Positions 17,039 through 26,463 of a stretch of DNA of 64,000 bases are shown here, one piece after another. The stretch is taken from the NCBI GenBank assembly GCA_013215655.1, contig JABSOX010000012.1, positions 11,423 through 75,422 on the forward strand. Direction: 5' to 3'. The notes below the pieces were generated by a model, which was given only the letters and a program-made list of their open reading frames with translations, did not search any database and was not told where the DNA came from. Positions within the stretch are counted from its first letter, which is position 1; every line of letters starts with the position of its first letter. Source of the stretch: Colwellia sp. Lineage in GTDB: Bacteria > Pseudomonadota > Gammaproteobacteria > Enterobacterales > Alteromonadaceae. The translations under genes and the position numbers were made by a program.

Positions 17039-18472
17039 TTACTTCTTTTTCTTTACCGCTTTAGCATTAGGTAAGTCAGTAATTGAACCTTCAAAGATCT
17101 CAGCCGCTAAGCCAATAGATTCGTTCAACGTTGGGTGAGCATGAATCGTTAAAGCTAGATCTTCTGCATCAGCGCCCATTTCAACCGCTAAACAGATTTC
17201 ACCCAACATTTCGCCAGCATTAATACCAACAATAGCACCACCAAGAACACGACCCGTTTCTTTTTCGAAGATCATCTTAGTTTTGCCTTCAGTACGTGCT
17301 GAAGCGATAGCACGGCCAGAAGCAGCCCATGGGAAGTTAGCCACTTCAATGTTTAAACCTTGCTCTTTTGCTTCGGCTTCAGTAACACCAACCCAAGCCA
17401 TTTCTGGATCAGTATAAGCAATAGAAGGGATACAACGAGGGTCAAACTCATGTTTTTTACCTGAAATTACTTCAGCTGCACAATGTGCTTCATGAACCGC
17501 TTTATGCGCAAGCATCGGTTGACCAACAACATCACCGATAGCGAAAATATGAGAAACATTAGTACGTAATTCTTTAGAAACGTTAATGAAACCACGCTCA
17601 TCAACATTTACGCCGGCTTTATCAGCAGCAACTAAGTGACCATTTGGCTTACGGCCAACAGCAACTAAAATTTTGTCGTAACGTATTGCTTCAGCTGGTG
17701 CTTTTTTACCTTCAAAAGTAACGTATAAACCGTCATCTTTCGCTTCAACCGCAACAACTTTAGTAGACAACATAATGTTGAATTTTTTCTTGTTGTAGTT
17801 GGTGTAAATTCTAACAATATCTTTATCTGCAGCTGGCACTAACTGGTCAGCAAACTCAACAACAGAAACATTAGAACCTAACGCAGAATATACCGTACCC
17901 ATTTCTAGACCAATGATACCGCCACCTAAAACTAACATCTCGCTTGGAACGTCTTTAAGCTCTAATGCGCCAGTTGAATCAATAACACGTGGGTCATCCA
18001 TTGGAATAAAGGGTAAGTTAACCACTGATGAACCTGCCGCAATAATGGCATTATCAAAACTGATAGTGGTTGTTTCGCCATCATTGCCTTCAACAACAAT
18101 CGTTTTATCTGAAGTAAATTTACCATAACCGTATACAGTGGTCACTTTACGGCTTTTTGCCATACCAGATAAACCACCAGTAAGCTGTGCAGTAACACTG
18201 TCTTTCCAGCTGCGAATTTTGTCTAAATCAATTTCAGGTTGCCCAAAAGTAACACCGTGAGATGCCATTGCCGCGGCATCGTCAATGACTTTAGCTACGT
18301 GAAGTAATGCTTTAGATGGGATACAACCGACATTTAAACAAACGCCACCTAATGTTTCACGACTTTCTACTAATACCACATCTAGGCCTAAATCAGCTGC
18401 ACGGAATGCTGCTGAATAACCGCCAGGGCCTGCACCTAATATTACTACTTGAGTTTTAATTTCGTTACTCAT
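17039..18472 (-). CDS. lpdA: Dihydrolipoyl dehydrogenase (E3)
   Basis: E3 reoxidises dihydrolipoyl groups of pyruvate and 2-oxoglutarate dehydrogenases using FAD and NAD+. The 477-residue protein has the FAD motif VVILGAGPGGYSAAFRAADLG, the redox-active disulfide GGVCLNVGCIPSK, and the second nucleotide motif LGGGIIGLEMGTVYSALG. The C-terminal interface with the catalytic His-Glu pair is HAHPTLNES. It is the last gene of pdhR-aceE-aceF-lpdA. The 258-base gap after aceF holds a palindromic repeat and a hairpin, which suggests that lpdA can be expressed partly on its own. Confidence 0.96.
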   Translation of the reverse strand: MSNEIKTQVVILGAGPGGYSAAFRAADLGLDVVLVESRETLGGVCLNVGCIPSKALLHVAKVIDDAAAMASHGVTFGQPEIDLDKIRSWKDSVTAQLTGGLSGMAKSRKVTTVYGYGKFTSDKTIVVEGNDGETTTISFDNAIIAAGSSVVNLPFIPMDDPRVIDSTGALELKDVPSEMLVLGGGIIGLEMGTVYSALGSNVSVVEFADQLVPAADKDIVRIYTNYNKKKFNIMLSTKVVAVEAKDDGLYVTFEGKKAPAEAIRYDKILVAVGRKPNGHLVAADKAGVNVDERGFINVSKELRTNVSHIFAIGDVVGQPMLAHKAVHEAHCAAEVISGKKHEFDPRCIPSIAYTDPEMAWVGVTEAEAKEQGLNIEVANFPWAASGRAIASARTEGKTKMIFEKETGRVLGGAIVGINAGEMLGEICLAVEMGADAEDLALTIHAHPTLNESIGLAAEIFEGSITDLPNAKAVKKKK

Positions 18473-18497
18473 GCTTACCTCAAATTTAATTTTTATG

Positions 18498-18528
18498 ATG
18501 ATAAAGCTTCATTTTTAAGCTTTATCAT
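18498..18528. other. Hairpin just upstream of lpdA
   Basis: ATGATAAAGCTT and AAGCTTTATCAT form a 12-bp stem with a 7-base loop, 26 bases before the lpdA start. It could slow transcription, protect mRNA or separate expression of lpdA from aceEF. It lacks a T run on the minus strand. Confidence 0.5.
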
Positions 18529-18636
18529 TTACTTGTTGATTTGCTTGTTGATTTGCTTATTACAGCTTATTAATAATTCTGCTGGCGATTTTACTCTCTG
18601 TAGAAAAAAATCGCCAACTTTAAATCGCCTGAATTT

Positions 18637-18709
18637 GTAGGTCGAGATAAACATCGACAAATGCTTAGCTAAACATTTGTCGAGCCTCACTACGCTCGTA
18701 TCGACCTAC
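18637..18709. repeat. Dispersed palindromic intergenic repeat, full palindrome copy
   Basis: GTAGGTCGA at the left pairs with TCGACCTAC at the right, and ACATCGACAAATG pairs approximately with CATTTGTCGA in the middle. The whole element can fold into one long hairpin between aceF and lpdA. The right half matches 35141-35176. Confidence 0.8.
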
Positions 18710-18730
18710 TATTCATTCAATAAATAACAA

Positions 18731-20383
18731 TTAAAGTATTAATTGTCTAATATCAGACATTACACTCGCTAAATGCACAGTAAAACGTGCCGCTAGTGCA
18801 CCATCAATAACACGATGATCGTATGACATTGATAATGGCAACATAAGTTTAGGCTCAAAATCCTTACCATTCCATTTAGGCTTCATTTCAGATTTTGAAA
18901 CACCCAATATCGCCACTTCGGGTGCATTAACAATAGGGGTAAATGCTGTACCGCCAATACCACCCAAGCTTGAAATAGTGAAACAACCACCTTGCATATC
19001 AGTTGCTTTTAATTTTCCTTCACGTGCTTTAAGACTAATCTCAAGTAATTCACGTGATAACTGGTGAATACCTTTTTGATCAACATCACGTACTACGGGA
19101 ACAACTAAACCGTTTGGCGTATCAACCGCTACACCAATGTGAATGTACTTTTTCAAAATTAGACTTTCGCCATCTTCACTCAAGCTTGAATTAAATGCTG
19201 GGAATTCACGTAAAGCATCTGCTGCTGCTTTTAAAATAAACACTAACGGTGTAATTTTAAAACCTAGCTTTTTCTTTTCACAAATAACATTTTGTTCTTT
19301 ACGGAACGCTTCAACATTAGTGATATCAGCTTCATCAAATTGCGTAACATGTGGAATAGTCACCCAGTTACGATGTAAAAATGGTCCTGATATTTTTTGA
19401 ATTCGTGTTAGCGCTTTAGTTTCAATTTCACCAAATTTAGAGAAATCAATAACTCTAGTGCTAACAACTTGCAAACCGCCTTCGCCAGCAGCAACAGAAC
19501 TACCTGCATTTGCTTTAGGGCGAGAAAGTTCGTATTTAACGTAAGATTGCACATCTTCTTTTAAAATACGTCCTTTATTACCGGTGCCTTTTACTTTGGT
19601 TAAATCAACACCAAATTCACGTGCAATACGACGAATTGATGGCGAAGTATAAATGCTACCAGATGAAGTCACTTTACCCGCTTGTGGATGATGTGGAACA
19701 GGTGCAGCTTTTGCCACTGGCGCTGGCTTAGCCTTTGGTGCTTCAACAACTTTTTCCGCTACCGGCGCAGAAACGACTTCAACAGGGGCGCCACTTGATG
19801 TTTCAAGCTTTATAACAATAGACCCCTGCTTTACTTTGCCACCAATACTGACAAATACTTCTTTAACAGTACCTGCATGTGATGATGGAACATCCATGGT
19901 CGCTTTGTCTGTTTCTAAGGTGATCAAACCATCTTCTACTTCGATCACATCACCAACATTCACCATGACATCAATAACTTCCACTTCGCCGTCTTCACCA
20001 ATATCTGGAACAGCAATATCAATGATTTCACTTTCAGTAGCAGTTGAAGCGACAGGAGCCTCGACAGCAATAGGTGCAGCAACCGATGCAGGTATTACAT
20101 CTGGAGTAGGTTCTACAATTGCAGCTGGTTCTTCTGCACCTATCGTTGATGATGTCATTTCAGCAATAACATCACCTTCTTTAATTTTATCGCCAACACT
20201 GACCAACAATGCTGATAATTTTCCGGCAAAGGGTGCTGGAATATCCATTGACGCTTTATCAGTTTCAACGGTAACAATACCTTCGTCTGCTTCAATTGAA
20301 TCACCAACCGCAAAACATATTTCTATAATTTCAACTTCATCGCCACCAACATCAGGGACTAGAATTTTTTGACTATCTGACAT
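18731..20383 (-). CDS. aceF: Dihydrolipoyllysine acetyltransferase (E2 of pyruvate dehydrogenase)
   Basis: E2 forms the core of the complex and passes acetyl groups from E1 to CoA. This 550-residue version has two lipoyl domains (residues about 5-78 with lipoyl Lys43 in VETDKASMD, and about 120-195 with ETDKATMD); E. coli has three. Ala/Pro/Val-rich linkers separate them. The E1/E3-binding domain is SPSIRRIAREFGVDLTKVKG and GTGNKGRILKEDV. The catalytic domain ends with the active-site SYDHRVIDGA. It lies 19 bases after aceE, with CGGAG as ribosome binding site. Confidence 0.96.
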   Translation of the reverse strand: MSDSQKILVPDVGGDEVEIIEICFAVGDSIEADEGIVTVETDKASMDIPAPFAGKLSALLVSVGDKIKEGDVIAEMTSSTIGAEEPAAIVEPTPDVIPASVAAPIAVEAPVASTATESEIIDIAVPDIGEDGEVEVIDVMVNVGDVIEVEDGLITLETDKATMDVPSSHAGTVKEVFVSIGGKVKQGSIVIKLETSSGAPVEVVSAPVAEKVVEAPKAKPAPVAKAAPVPHHPQAGKVTSSGSIYTSPSIRRIAREFGVDLTKVKGTGNKGRILKEDVQSYVKYELSRPKANAGSSVAAGEGGLQVVSTRVIDFSKFGEIETKALTRIQKISGPFLHRNWVTIPHVTQFDEADITNVEAFRKEQNVICEKKKLGFKITPLVFILKAAADALREFPAFNSSLSEDGESLILKKYIHIGVAVDTPNGLVVPVVRDVDQKGIHQLSRELLEISLKAREGKLKATDMQGGCFTISSLGGIGGTAFTPIVNAPEVAILGVSKSEMKPKWNGKDFEPKLMLPLSMSYDHRVIDGALAARFTVHLASVMSDIRQLIL

Positions 20384-20402
20384 ATTAATTCTCCGAGCCT
20401 TA

Positions 20403-23087
20403 TTAAGCGTAAAGTGGGTTAAGTTTTTCAGTGTCGATATCGAAACGTTTAATTGCTGTCGTTACGATTGAGCGTTCTACATCACCACGATTAGCTAACT
20501 CATATAATGCTGCAACAACGATGTAAGCCGCATTCACTTCAAAGTGAGTACGTAAATTTGCGCGGCTATCACTGCGACCAAAACCATCTGTACCTAAACA
20601 ACGGTATTCAGTGTCAATGTAAGCACGAACTTGCTCTGAATAGTTTTTAATATAATCAGTTGCCGCAATTGCTGGACCTTTTTCTTTAGTGATAACAGAA
20701 GAAATGTAGGCTTGTTTTTGCTCACTTTCTGGGTGAAGCATATTCCAACGTGCTACATCTTGACCGTCACGTGTTAATTCGTTAAATGAGGTTACCGAAT
20801 AAACATCACTTGAAATACCATAATCAGCACTTAAAATTTGTGCTGCTTCACGTACTTTTTCCAAGATAGTGCCTGAACCCATTAACTGAACGTTAGCTTT
20901 TGCTTTTTTCGTGCCTTTGATATTTACTGTTTCAAGTTTATATATACCTTTAATAATTTCATCAGCAATATCTTTACTATCTGGCAGTGCAGGATGTTTA
21001 TAGTTTTCGTTCATCAAGGTCATGTAGTAGAAAATGTTTTCGTTATTTTCATACATACGACGTAAACCATCACGAACAATTACTGCAATCTCATAGCCAT
21101 ACGTTGGATCGTATGTTACACAGTTCGGAATTAAACCCGCTTGAACATGTGAATGACCATCTTGATGTTGTAAACCTTCACCGTTCAAGGTTGTACGACC
21201 CGCAGTAGCACCTAACAAGAACCCTTTTGCTTGGCTATCGCCAGCAGCCCAGGCTAAATCGCCGACACGTTGAAAACCAAACATTGAGTAGTAAATATAA
21301 AAAGGAATAGTCGTCGCATTACACGTTGAGTATGACGTACCTGCAGCAACCCAAGACGCCATAGCGCCTAATTCATTAATACCTTCTTGTAAAACCTGAC
21401 CTTTTTTATCTTCACGATAATATGCAACTTGGTCAGCATCTTGTGGAATGTATTTTTGTCCTTCATTAGCGTAAATACCTACTTGGCGGAATAAACCTTC
21501 CATACCAAAAGTACGCGCTTCATCAGGGATAATTGGCACAATACGCTTACCAATTTTTTTATCTTTTAATAAGGCATTTAATACCCGAACAAAAGTCATC
21601 GTTGAAGAAACTTCACGATCACCAGAGCCTTTTAAAATGGCATCAAACACTTTAAGTGGTGGAATTTCTAACGTTTCGTCGGCTTCTACACGACGAGCAG
21701 GTAAAGAGCCGCCTAAAGCTTCACGACGGGCTTTCATGTATTTGAACTCTTCGCTGTCTTCTGGGAATCGATAGAAAGGTAAATCAGCAATTTCATCATC
21801 GTTAATTGGCATGTTAAAACGATCACGGTAATGTTTTATCGCTTCTACATCCATTTTCTTAACGTTATGGGCAATGTTTAACGCTTCACCTGAAGCACCT
21901 AAACCAAAACCTTTAACCGTTTTAGCTAAAATTACGGTAGGACGACCTTTAGTTTCCATCGCTTTTTTGTAAGCGGCGTAAACTTTAACTGGATCATGGC
22001 CACCACGATTTAAGCGATAAATATCTTCGTCTGACATGTTAGCCACCAGTGCCGCTGTTTCAGGATATTTATTAAAGAAATTTTCACGGGTGTACTTGCC
22101 ACCTTTCGCTTTACAGTTTTGGTATTCACCATCAACCGTTTCTTCCATAAGCTGTAAAAGTTTACCTGAAGTATCACGGGCAATTAGTGCATCCCAGTAT
22201 GAACCCCAAATAACTTTAACAACTTCCCAGCCAGCACCACGGAAAGTACCTTCAAGTTCTTGAATAATTTTGCCATTACCACGAACAGGACCATCAAGAC
22301 GTTGTAAGTTACAGTTCACAACAAATGTTAAATTGTCTAATCCTTCACGCGAAGCTAAACCAATAGCACCTAATGATTCCGGCTCATCAGTTTCACCGTC
22401 ACCTAAGTAACAGTAAACACGTTGAGCTGAACAATCTTTAATGCCGCGATCGGTTAAATACTTAAGGAAGCGCGCAGTGTAAATAGCTTGTAATGGACCT
22501 AAACCCATAGAAACTGTTGGAAATTGCCAGAAGTCTTTCATCAAATGTGGATGAGGATAAGAAGATAAACCTTTACCGTCACACTCTTGACGGAAATTGT
22601 CCATTTGCGATTCAGTTAAACGTCCTTCCATAAAAGCACGAGCATAAATCCCCGGAGATATATGGCCTTGAGCGAAAATAAAATCGCCACCATCTTTTTC
22701 AGAAGCCGCTCTGAAGAAGTGATTAAAACCAACATCGTAAAGCATAGCGGATGAAGCGAAACTACCAATATGGCCACCAAGGTCTAAATCTTTCTTAGAT
22801 GCTCGAAGTACTAACACTAAAGCATTCCAACGAATTGCAGCACGAATGCGCGCTTCAATGGTTTGGTCACCCGGCATATTAGGTTCTTGCCCTGGAGGAA
22901 TAGTATTTACATAAGCTGTTTTGGCATCAAATGGCAGATGAGTACCGCTGCGACGAGCACGGTCAATAAGCTTTTCTAAAATGAAGTGTGCGCGATCTGG
23001 ACCTTCATTTTCCAAAATAGAATCCATAGATTCCAACCACTCTTGGGTTTCTTGTGAATCTAAATCAATATTTGGGAGTTCAGACAT
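20403..23087 (-). CDS. aceE: Pyruvate dehydrogenase E1 component, homodimeric type
   Basis: E1 decarboxylates pyruvate with thiamine diphosphate and acetylates the lipoyl group of AceF. The 894-residue length matches the gammaproteobacterial single-chain E1 (E. coli 887). The ThDP/Mg motif is GDGETDEPESLGAIGLA followed by NLTFVVNCNLQRLDGPV. SEQKQAYISS and LGTDGFGRSDSR mark the C-terminal part. It is the first structural gene after pdhR. The 197-base gap after pdhR could hold an internal promoter, but none is clear by eye. Confidence 0.97.
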   Translation of the reverse strand: MSELPNIDLDSQETQEWLESMDSILENEGPDRAHFILEKLIDRARRSGTHLPFDAKTAYVNTIPPGQEPNMPGDQTIEARIRAAIRWNALVLVLRASKKDLDLGGHIGSFASSAMLYDVGFNHFFRAASEKDGGDFIFAQGHISPGIYARAFMEGRLTESQMDNFRQECDGKGLSSYPHPHLMKDFWQFPTVSMGLGPLQAIYTARFLKYLTDRGIKDCSAQRVYCYLGDGETDEPESLGAIGLASREGLDNLTFVVNCNLQRLDGPVRGNGKIIQELEGTFRGAGWEVVKVIWGSYWDALIARDTSGKLLQLMEETVDGEYQNCKAKGGKYTRENFFNKYPETAALVANMSDEDIYRLNRGGHDPVKVYAAYKKAMETKGRPTVILAKTVKGFGLGASGEALNIAHNVKKMDVEAIKHYRDRFNMPINDDEIADLPFYRFPEDSEEFKYMKARREALGGSLPARRVEADETLEIPPLKVFDAILKGSGDREVSSTMTFVRVLNALLKDKKIGKRIVPIIPDEARTFGMEGLFRQVGIYANEGQKYIPQDADQVAYYREDKKGQVLQEGINELGAMASWVAAGTSYSTCNATTIPFYIYYSMFGFQRVGDLAWAAGDSQAKGFLLGATAGRTTLNGEGLQHQDGHSHVQAGLIPNCVTYDPTYGYEIAVIVRDGLRRMYENNENIFYYMTLMNENYKHPALPDSKDIADEIIKGIYKLETVNIKGTKKAKANVQLMGSGTILEKVREAAQILSADYGISSDVYSVTSFNELTRDGQDVARWNMLHPESEQKQAYISSVITKEKGPAIAATDYIKNYSEQVRAYIDTEYRCLGTDGFGRSDSRANLRTHFEVNAAYIVVAALYELANRGDVERSIVTTAIKRFDIDTEKLNPLYA

Positions 23088-23284
23088 AATTACTTAGTCT
23101 CCAATAGTTAATAGGTTTGCTACGCATCTCAATATGAGTCACAGCGTGGCATTATGTTAATTCTTTATTCTCGATAGTATTTATTGAGAACTACTATTTT
23201 TAATTTTTATTCTGTTTTATATTATAAATTCAAAAACTTAAAGCCGTCACACCGTGACATAGATAGCGACACAGAGCCGTGCCA

Positions 23285-24061
23285 TTAATATTCACTACGT
23301 TGCATTCTGCGCATCGATCTTTCCATACGACTATTTTCTTGGGTCATTTTTAATAATGTTTCTTCAATAAAAGCAAGGTGGCGATGGCTTGCCCCCCAAG
23401 CTTTTTGTGGCTGACCACTAATAATAGCGTCTAACAAACGCTTTCTAAATTCCGCCATTTGCGCAAATATATCGGGACGTTTAGCTAAAACAGTTAAGTT
23501 TTGTTCTATATTATCAATCAACAAACTCGACATACTGCGCGCCAAATGTAAAGTCACTGCATTATGTGAAGCTGCACATATGGCAAGGTAAAAATCAAAG
23601 ATGGCTTCGGCTTCTAAACGCAAATTACTTTCTAGTTGGGCGTTGCCAATGTTGTCATGTTTTTTTTGAATTTCATCAAAATCAGATTTTGTACCACGCA
23701 TTGCCGCGTAATAAGAAGACATGCCCTCAATACCATGGCGAAACTCTAATAAATCAAATTGAGATTCATTACTTTGTGACATCAATTCAAATAGAGGATC
23801 AGATAAACCCGACAATATTTGTTTACTGACAAACGTTCCGCCACCTTGGCGTCGAGTAACCAAACCTTTAGCTTCTAATTTTTGAATAGCTTCACGTAAT
23901 GATGGACGAGAAACATCAAATTGCTTCGCCAGTTCACGCTCAGGCGGTAACTTTTCCCCAGCCTCAAGACTCCCTTCAAGGATCAAAGTTTCCAGTTGGT
24001 GTAAAATTACATCAGACAACTTGGTCTGTTTTACTGGTTTTTTAATGCCTGATAGCGTCAT
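23285..24061 (-). CDS. pdhR: GntR-family pyruvate-responsive repressor PdhR
   Basis: The 258-residue FadR-subfamily regulator has an N-terminal winged helix (residues about 15-75: LEAGEKLPPERELAKQFDVS then RPSLREAIQKLEAKGLVTRR) and a C-terminal all-helical ligand-binding FCD domain. In E. coli PdhR represses its own operon until pyruvate binds. A matching operator lies about 100 bases upstream at 24161. It is the first gene of pdhR-aceE-aceF-lpdA, the classic order. Confidence 0.94.
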   Translation of the reverse strand: MTLSGIKKPVKQTKLSDVILHQLETLILEGSLEAGEKLPPERELAKQFDVSRPSLREAIQKLEAKGLVTRRQGGGTFVSKQILSGLSDPLFELMSQSNESQFDLLEFRHGIEGMSSYYAAMRGTKSDFDEIQKKHDNIGNAQLESNLRLEAEAIFDFYLAICAASHNAVTLHLARSMSSLLIDNIEQNLTVLAKRPDIFAQMAEFRKRLLDAIISGQPQKAWGASHRHLAFIEETLLKMTQENSRMERSMRRMQRSEY

Positions 24062-24160
24062 AGTTAAAGTTTATCTCGTAAATCATAGGTAAAACGTTAT
24101 ATTTTCATTACTAATGAAGATACTACAATAGAATAAAAACATAACAAAACTATAAAGGTA

Positions 24161-24177
24161 AATTGGTATTACCATTT
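24161..24177. promoter_or_regulatory. PdhR operator upstream of pdhR
   Basis: AATTGGTATTACCATTT matches the E. coli PdhR consensus ATTGGTNNNACCAAT at all but one half-site base. Its place about 100 bases ahead of the pdhR start fits autoregulation of the whole operon. Confidence 0.78.
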
Positions 24178-24346
24178 CAAAAGTGGTGTAAAAATACCAA
24201 AAAAAACGTCTTTTGTAAATAGAACATAGCTAAGAATTGATGAGAGTCAATGAATAGAGCTTCAATTTATTTATGAGGCCATTGAAAATAACAAATGAGA
24301 AAGCGCTATACATGGACGTATACCGCTTTAAAAAATTAGATAATAA

Positions 24347-25186
24347 TTAAGTTAAAACGCCCGTAAGAACAAGTATCGCAATAACCGCTAAACACAATAA
24401 TAACGTTCTTTTAGCTAAACGCACTAACAAACATGGCTCTGCGGTACAGTCATCTGCATCAACCATAAAGTCTTCAGATTTCTCAGCGACACTAATTAAC
24501 AATTGATGAGGCATTTTAGTGACATCAAATAAACTTTCTAACCAAATAGGCATAGCTTTAGAAAAGTGCCCTACTAACATATAACCAAAAGCAACAATAC
24601 GCACGGGTAACCAATCTAGCCAAAATTGAAACTGCTTGGTAGATTGTGCCACCTCATCAGCAATCTCTAATTCCTCTAAAGTATTACCTTCATTCAGTGT
24701 GGTTAATAACCGATAAAACAAAGCACCCGGTGCACCAAATAAAACAAAAAAGATCATAATAGCAATGAAATAGCGATAATTGAGCCATACAAGTAACTGG
24801 CCAAAACTCATATCAGTAATGTTTTTATCTTGCTGAAGCTGCTGATGATGCAATTCACAAGTTGTTGTTTCACCTCGAAAAGCGGCTTTTAAATAGTTTT
24901 TATATTTATCACGTGTGGTAATACAGCCAAAACAGACAATCAGTACAACGGTTGAAACAATCAGGTTCAATAATCCATCATCAACCAAGTCGAGTAATAA
25001 ATAACAGGCAATCACCGGAATAAATATCGCAACATAGCTCACAACTAACGAACCCCATGGCGAATCAACAAAGCTACTGCGCTTAATCAACTTAAGGTAA
25101 TATTTATAATAAGTATTAAATTGCCATGCACTTGAAGATAAATAACGTTCGGCTGCCAACGCTATTAATAAACTAATTAAACTCAT
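24347..25186 (-). CDS. ampE: Inner-membrane protein AmpE
   Basis: AmpE is a polytopic inner-membrane protein encoded with AmpD and linked to beta-lactamase induction signalling; its precise activity is unsettled. The 279-residue product starts with the family N-terminus MSLISLLIALAAERY and has four to five hydrophobic helices, the last at the very C-terminus (LLLCLAVIAILVLTGVLT). It follows ampD by 27 bases in the usual ampD-ampE order. Confidence 0.9.
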   Translation of the reverse strand: MSLISLLIALAAERYLSSSAWQFNTYYKYYLKLIKRSSFVDSPWGSLVVSYVAIFIPVIACYLLLDLVDDGLLNLIVSTVVLIVCFGCITTRDKYKNYLKAAFRGETTTCELHHQQLQQDKNITDMSFGQLLVWLNYRYFIAIMIFFVLFGAPGALFYRLLTTLNEGNTLEELEIADEVAQSTKQFQFWLDWLPVRIVAFGYMLVGHFSKAMPIWLESLFDVTKMPHQLLISVAEKSEDFMVDADDCTAEPCLLVRLAKRTLLLCLAVIAILVLTGVLT

Positions 25187-25213
25187 TATGACTATTCTTC
25201 CTTTAAATTTACT

Positions 25214-25861
25214 TTATTTACTTTCTTTAAGATTAACGGTTAGTGCTTGCTTAAGGGATTGGTAAAAACATCTCCAATCAAAAGCTTCTCCCGGATCTGT
25301 TTTCCTGCCGGGAGCAATATCACTATGACCAACAATATGTTCAAATTCATCTTTAACGATTTCAGGGAAACTTTTACCAAGCGCTAAAGTTAGGTTAATC
25401 AATTGCTGATATTGTGCATTAGTATAAGGAATATCATCCGCTCCTTCTAGCTCAATACCAATCGAAAAATCATTACATTGCGCTTTTCCCTTAAATGATG
25501 ATGCACCAGCATGCCAAGCTTTATCATTAAAGCTCACAAACTGAGTAATAACACCTTCTCGATCGATCAAGCAATGGGCTGAAACCTTAAGTTGATGTAT
25601 CTCTTTAAAATATGAGTCAGCATCAACATTTAAGTTACCTTGAAAAAAATCGATAATATGTGGTCCTCCAAATTGTCGAGGAGGTAAAGAGATATTATGT
25701 ACAACTAATAAATTGATTTCTTGCTCTTGAGAGCGACAAGAAAAATGAGGAGAAGGTCGATGGCTAATATTTTGTAACCAGCCTTTACGTATTCCTAGCA
25801 CTTCTAGGTTAGTTGCTTTAAAAAATGTTTTCTTCAATTGGCTAATAACAATATTCGTCAT
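25214..25861 (-). CDS. ampD: 1,6-anhydro-N-acetylmuramyl-L-alanine amidase AmpD
   Basis: AmpD is a cytoplasmic zinc amidase that removes the peptide from anhydro-muropeptides during wall recycling. The zinc and catalytic positions are visible: His in LLVVHNISLPP, then HCLIDREG, and the C-terminal VGHSDIAPGRKTDPG with the second His and the Asp. GIELEG is also typical. A longer frame opens at a GTG (25882), but neither start has a good Shine-Dalgarno. The ATG at 25861 gives 215 residues and is preferred. The gene diverges from the protease gene at 25900. Confidence 0.92.
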   Translation of the reverse strand: MTNIVISQLKKTFFKATNLEVLGIRKGWLQNISHRPSPHFSCRSQEQEINLLVVHNISLPPRQFGGPHIIDFFQGNLNVDADSYFKEIHQLKVSAHCLIDREGVITQFVSFNDKAWHAGASSFKGKAQCNDFSIGIELEGADDIPYTNAQYQQLINLTLALGKSFPEIVKDEFEHIVGHSDIAPGRKTDPGEAFDWRCFYQSLKQALTVNLKESK

Positions 25862-25899
25862 ACAATAACAAAAGCTTAACACGAGTAGTAAATAACATT

Positions 25900-26418
25900 A
25901 TGACTGAATACGATCAAACAAACAAAATTGGAAAATATTTTGTTTGGATTGCTTGGTTACTTGCCATCGCCCTGCTAGTTTTTGTTTTTCAAGGCATGTT
26001 AGATCAACAATACAATCCTAATAGTCAACCCGACATTTATCTTTCCGATGCTGGAAAAGCCGAAGTTCATTTAAAACAAAATAGACAAGGCCATTATCTA
26101 ACGCGTGGTAAAATCAATGAGCAAAGTGTCACTTTTTTACTTGATACGGGTGCAACACAAGTATCTATCCCTGCACATATTGCTGAACAACTGAATTTAC
26201 AAAGTAATGGTAGTTATCGTGTACAAACAGCCAATGGTTCAGTAAAAGTTTACCAAACAAGGTTAAATCAACTAAGCATTGGTAATATTTTCCTTTATAA
26301 TATTGATGCTCATATTAATCCGGCAATGCAAAGTGATGAAATTCTGTTAGGGATGAGCGCCCTAAGAAAATTAGAATTTCAACAAACGGGTAAAACGTTA
26401 ATACTGCGTGAACAATAA
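25900..26418 (+). CDS. Membrane-anchored retropepsin-like aspartic protease (clan AA, TIGR02281 type)
   Basis: The 172-residue protein has one N-terminal transmembrane helix (YFVWIAWLLAIALLVFVFQG, about residues 13-32). A periplasmic single-domain retropepsin fold follows, with the catalytic triplet in VTFLLDTGATQVSIPAHIA (Asp near residue 82) and the later ILLGMSALRKLEF. Such proteins must dimerise to form one active site. A physiological substrate is not known for this bacterial family. It lies between ampD and nadC, 45 bases before nadC, so the two may be co-transcribed. Confidence 0.85.
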   Translation: MTEYDQTNKIGKYFVWIAWLLAIALLVFVFQGMLDQQYNPNSQPDIYLSDAGKAEVHLKQNRQGHYLTRGKINEQSVTFLLDTGATQVSIPAHIAEQLNLQSNGSYRVQTANGSVKVYQTRLNQLSIGNIFLYNIDAHINPAMQSDEILLGMSALRKLEFQQTGKTLILREQ

Positions 26419-26463
26419 CCTAAAAAAATCCATAGCCCTATACTTTTATTAGAGAAAAACAAC

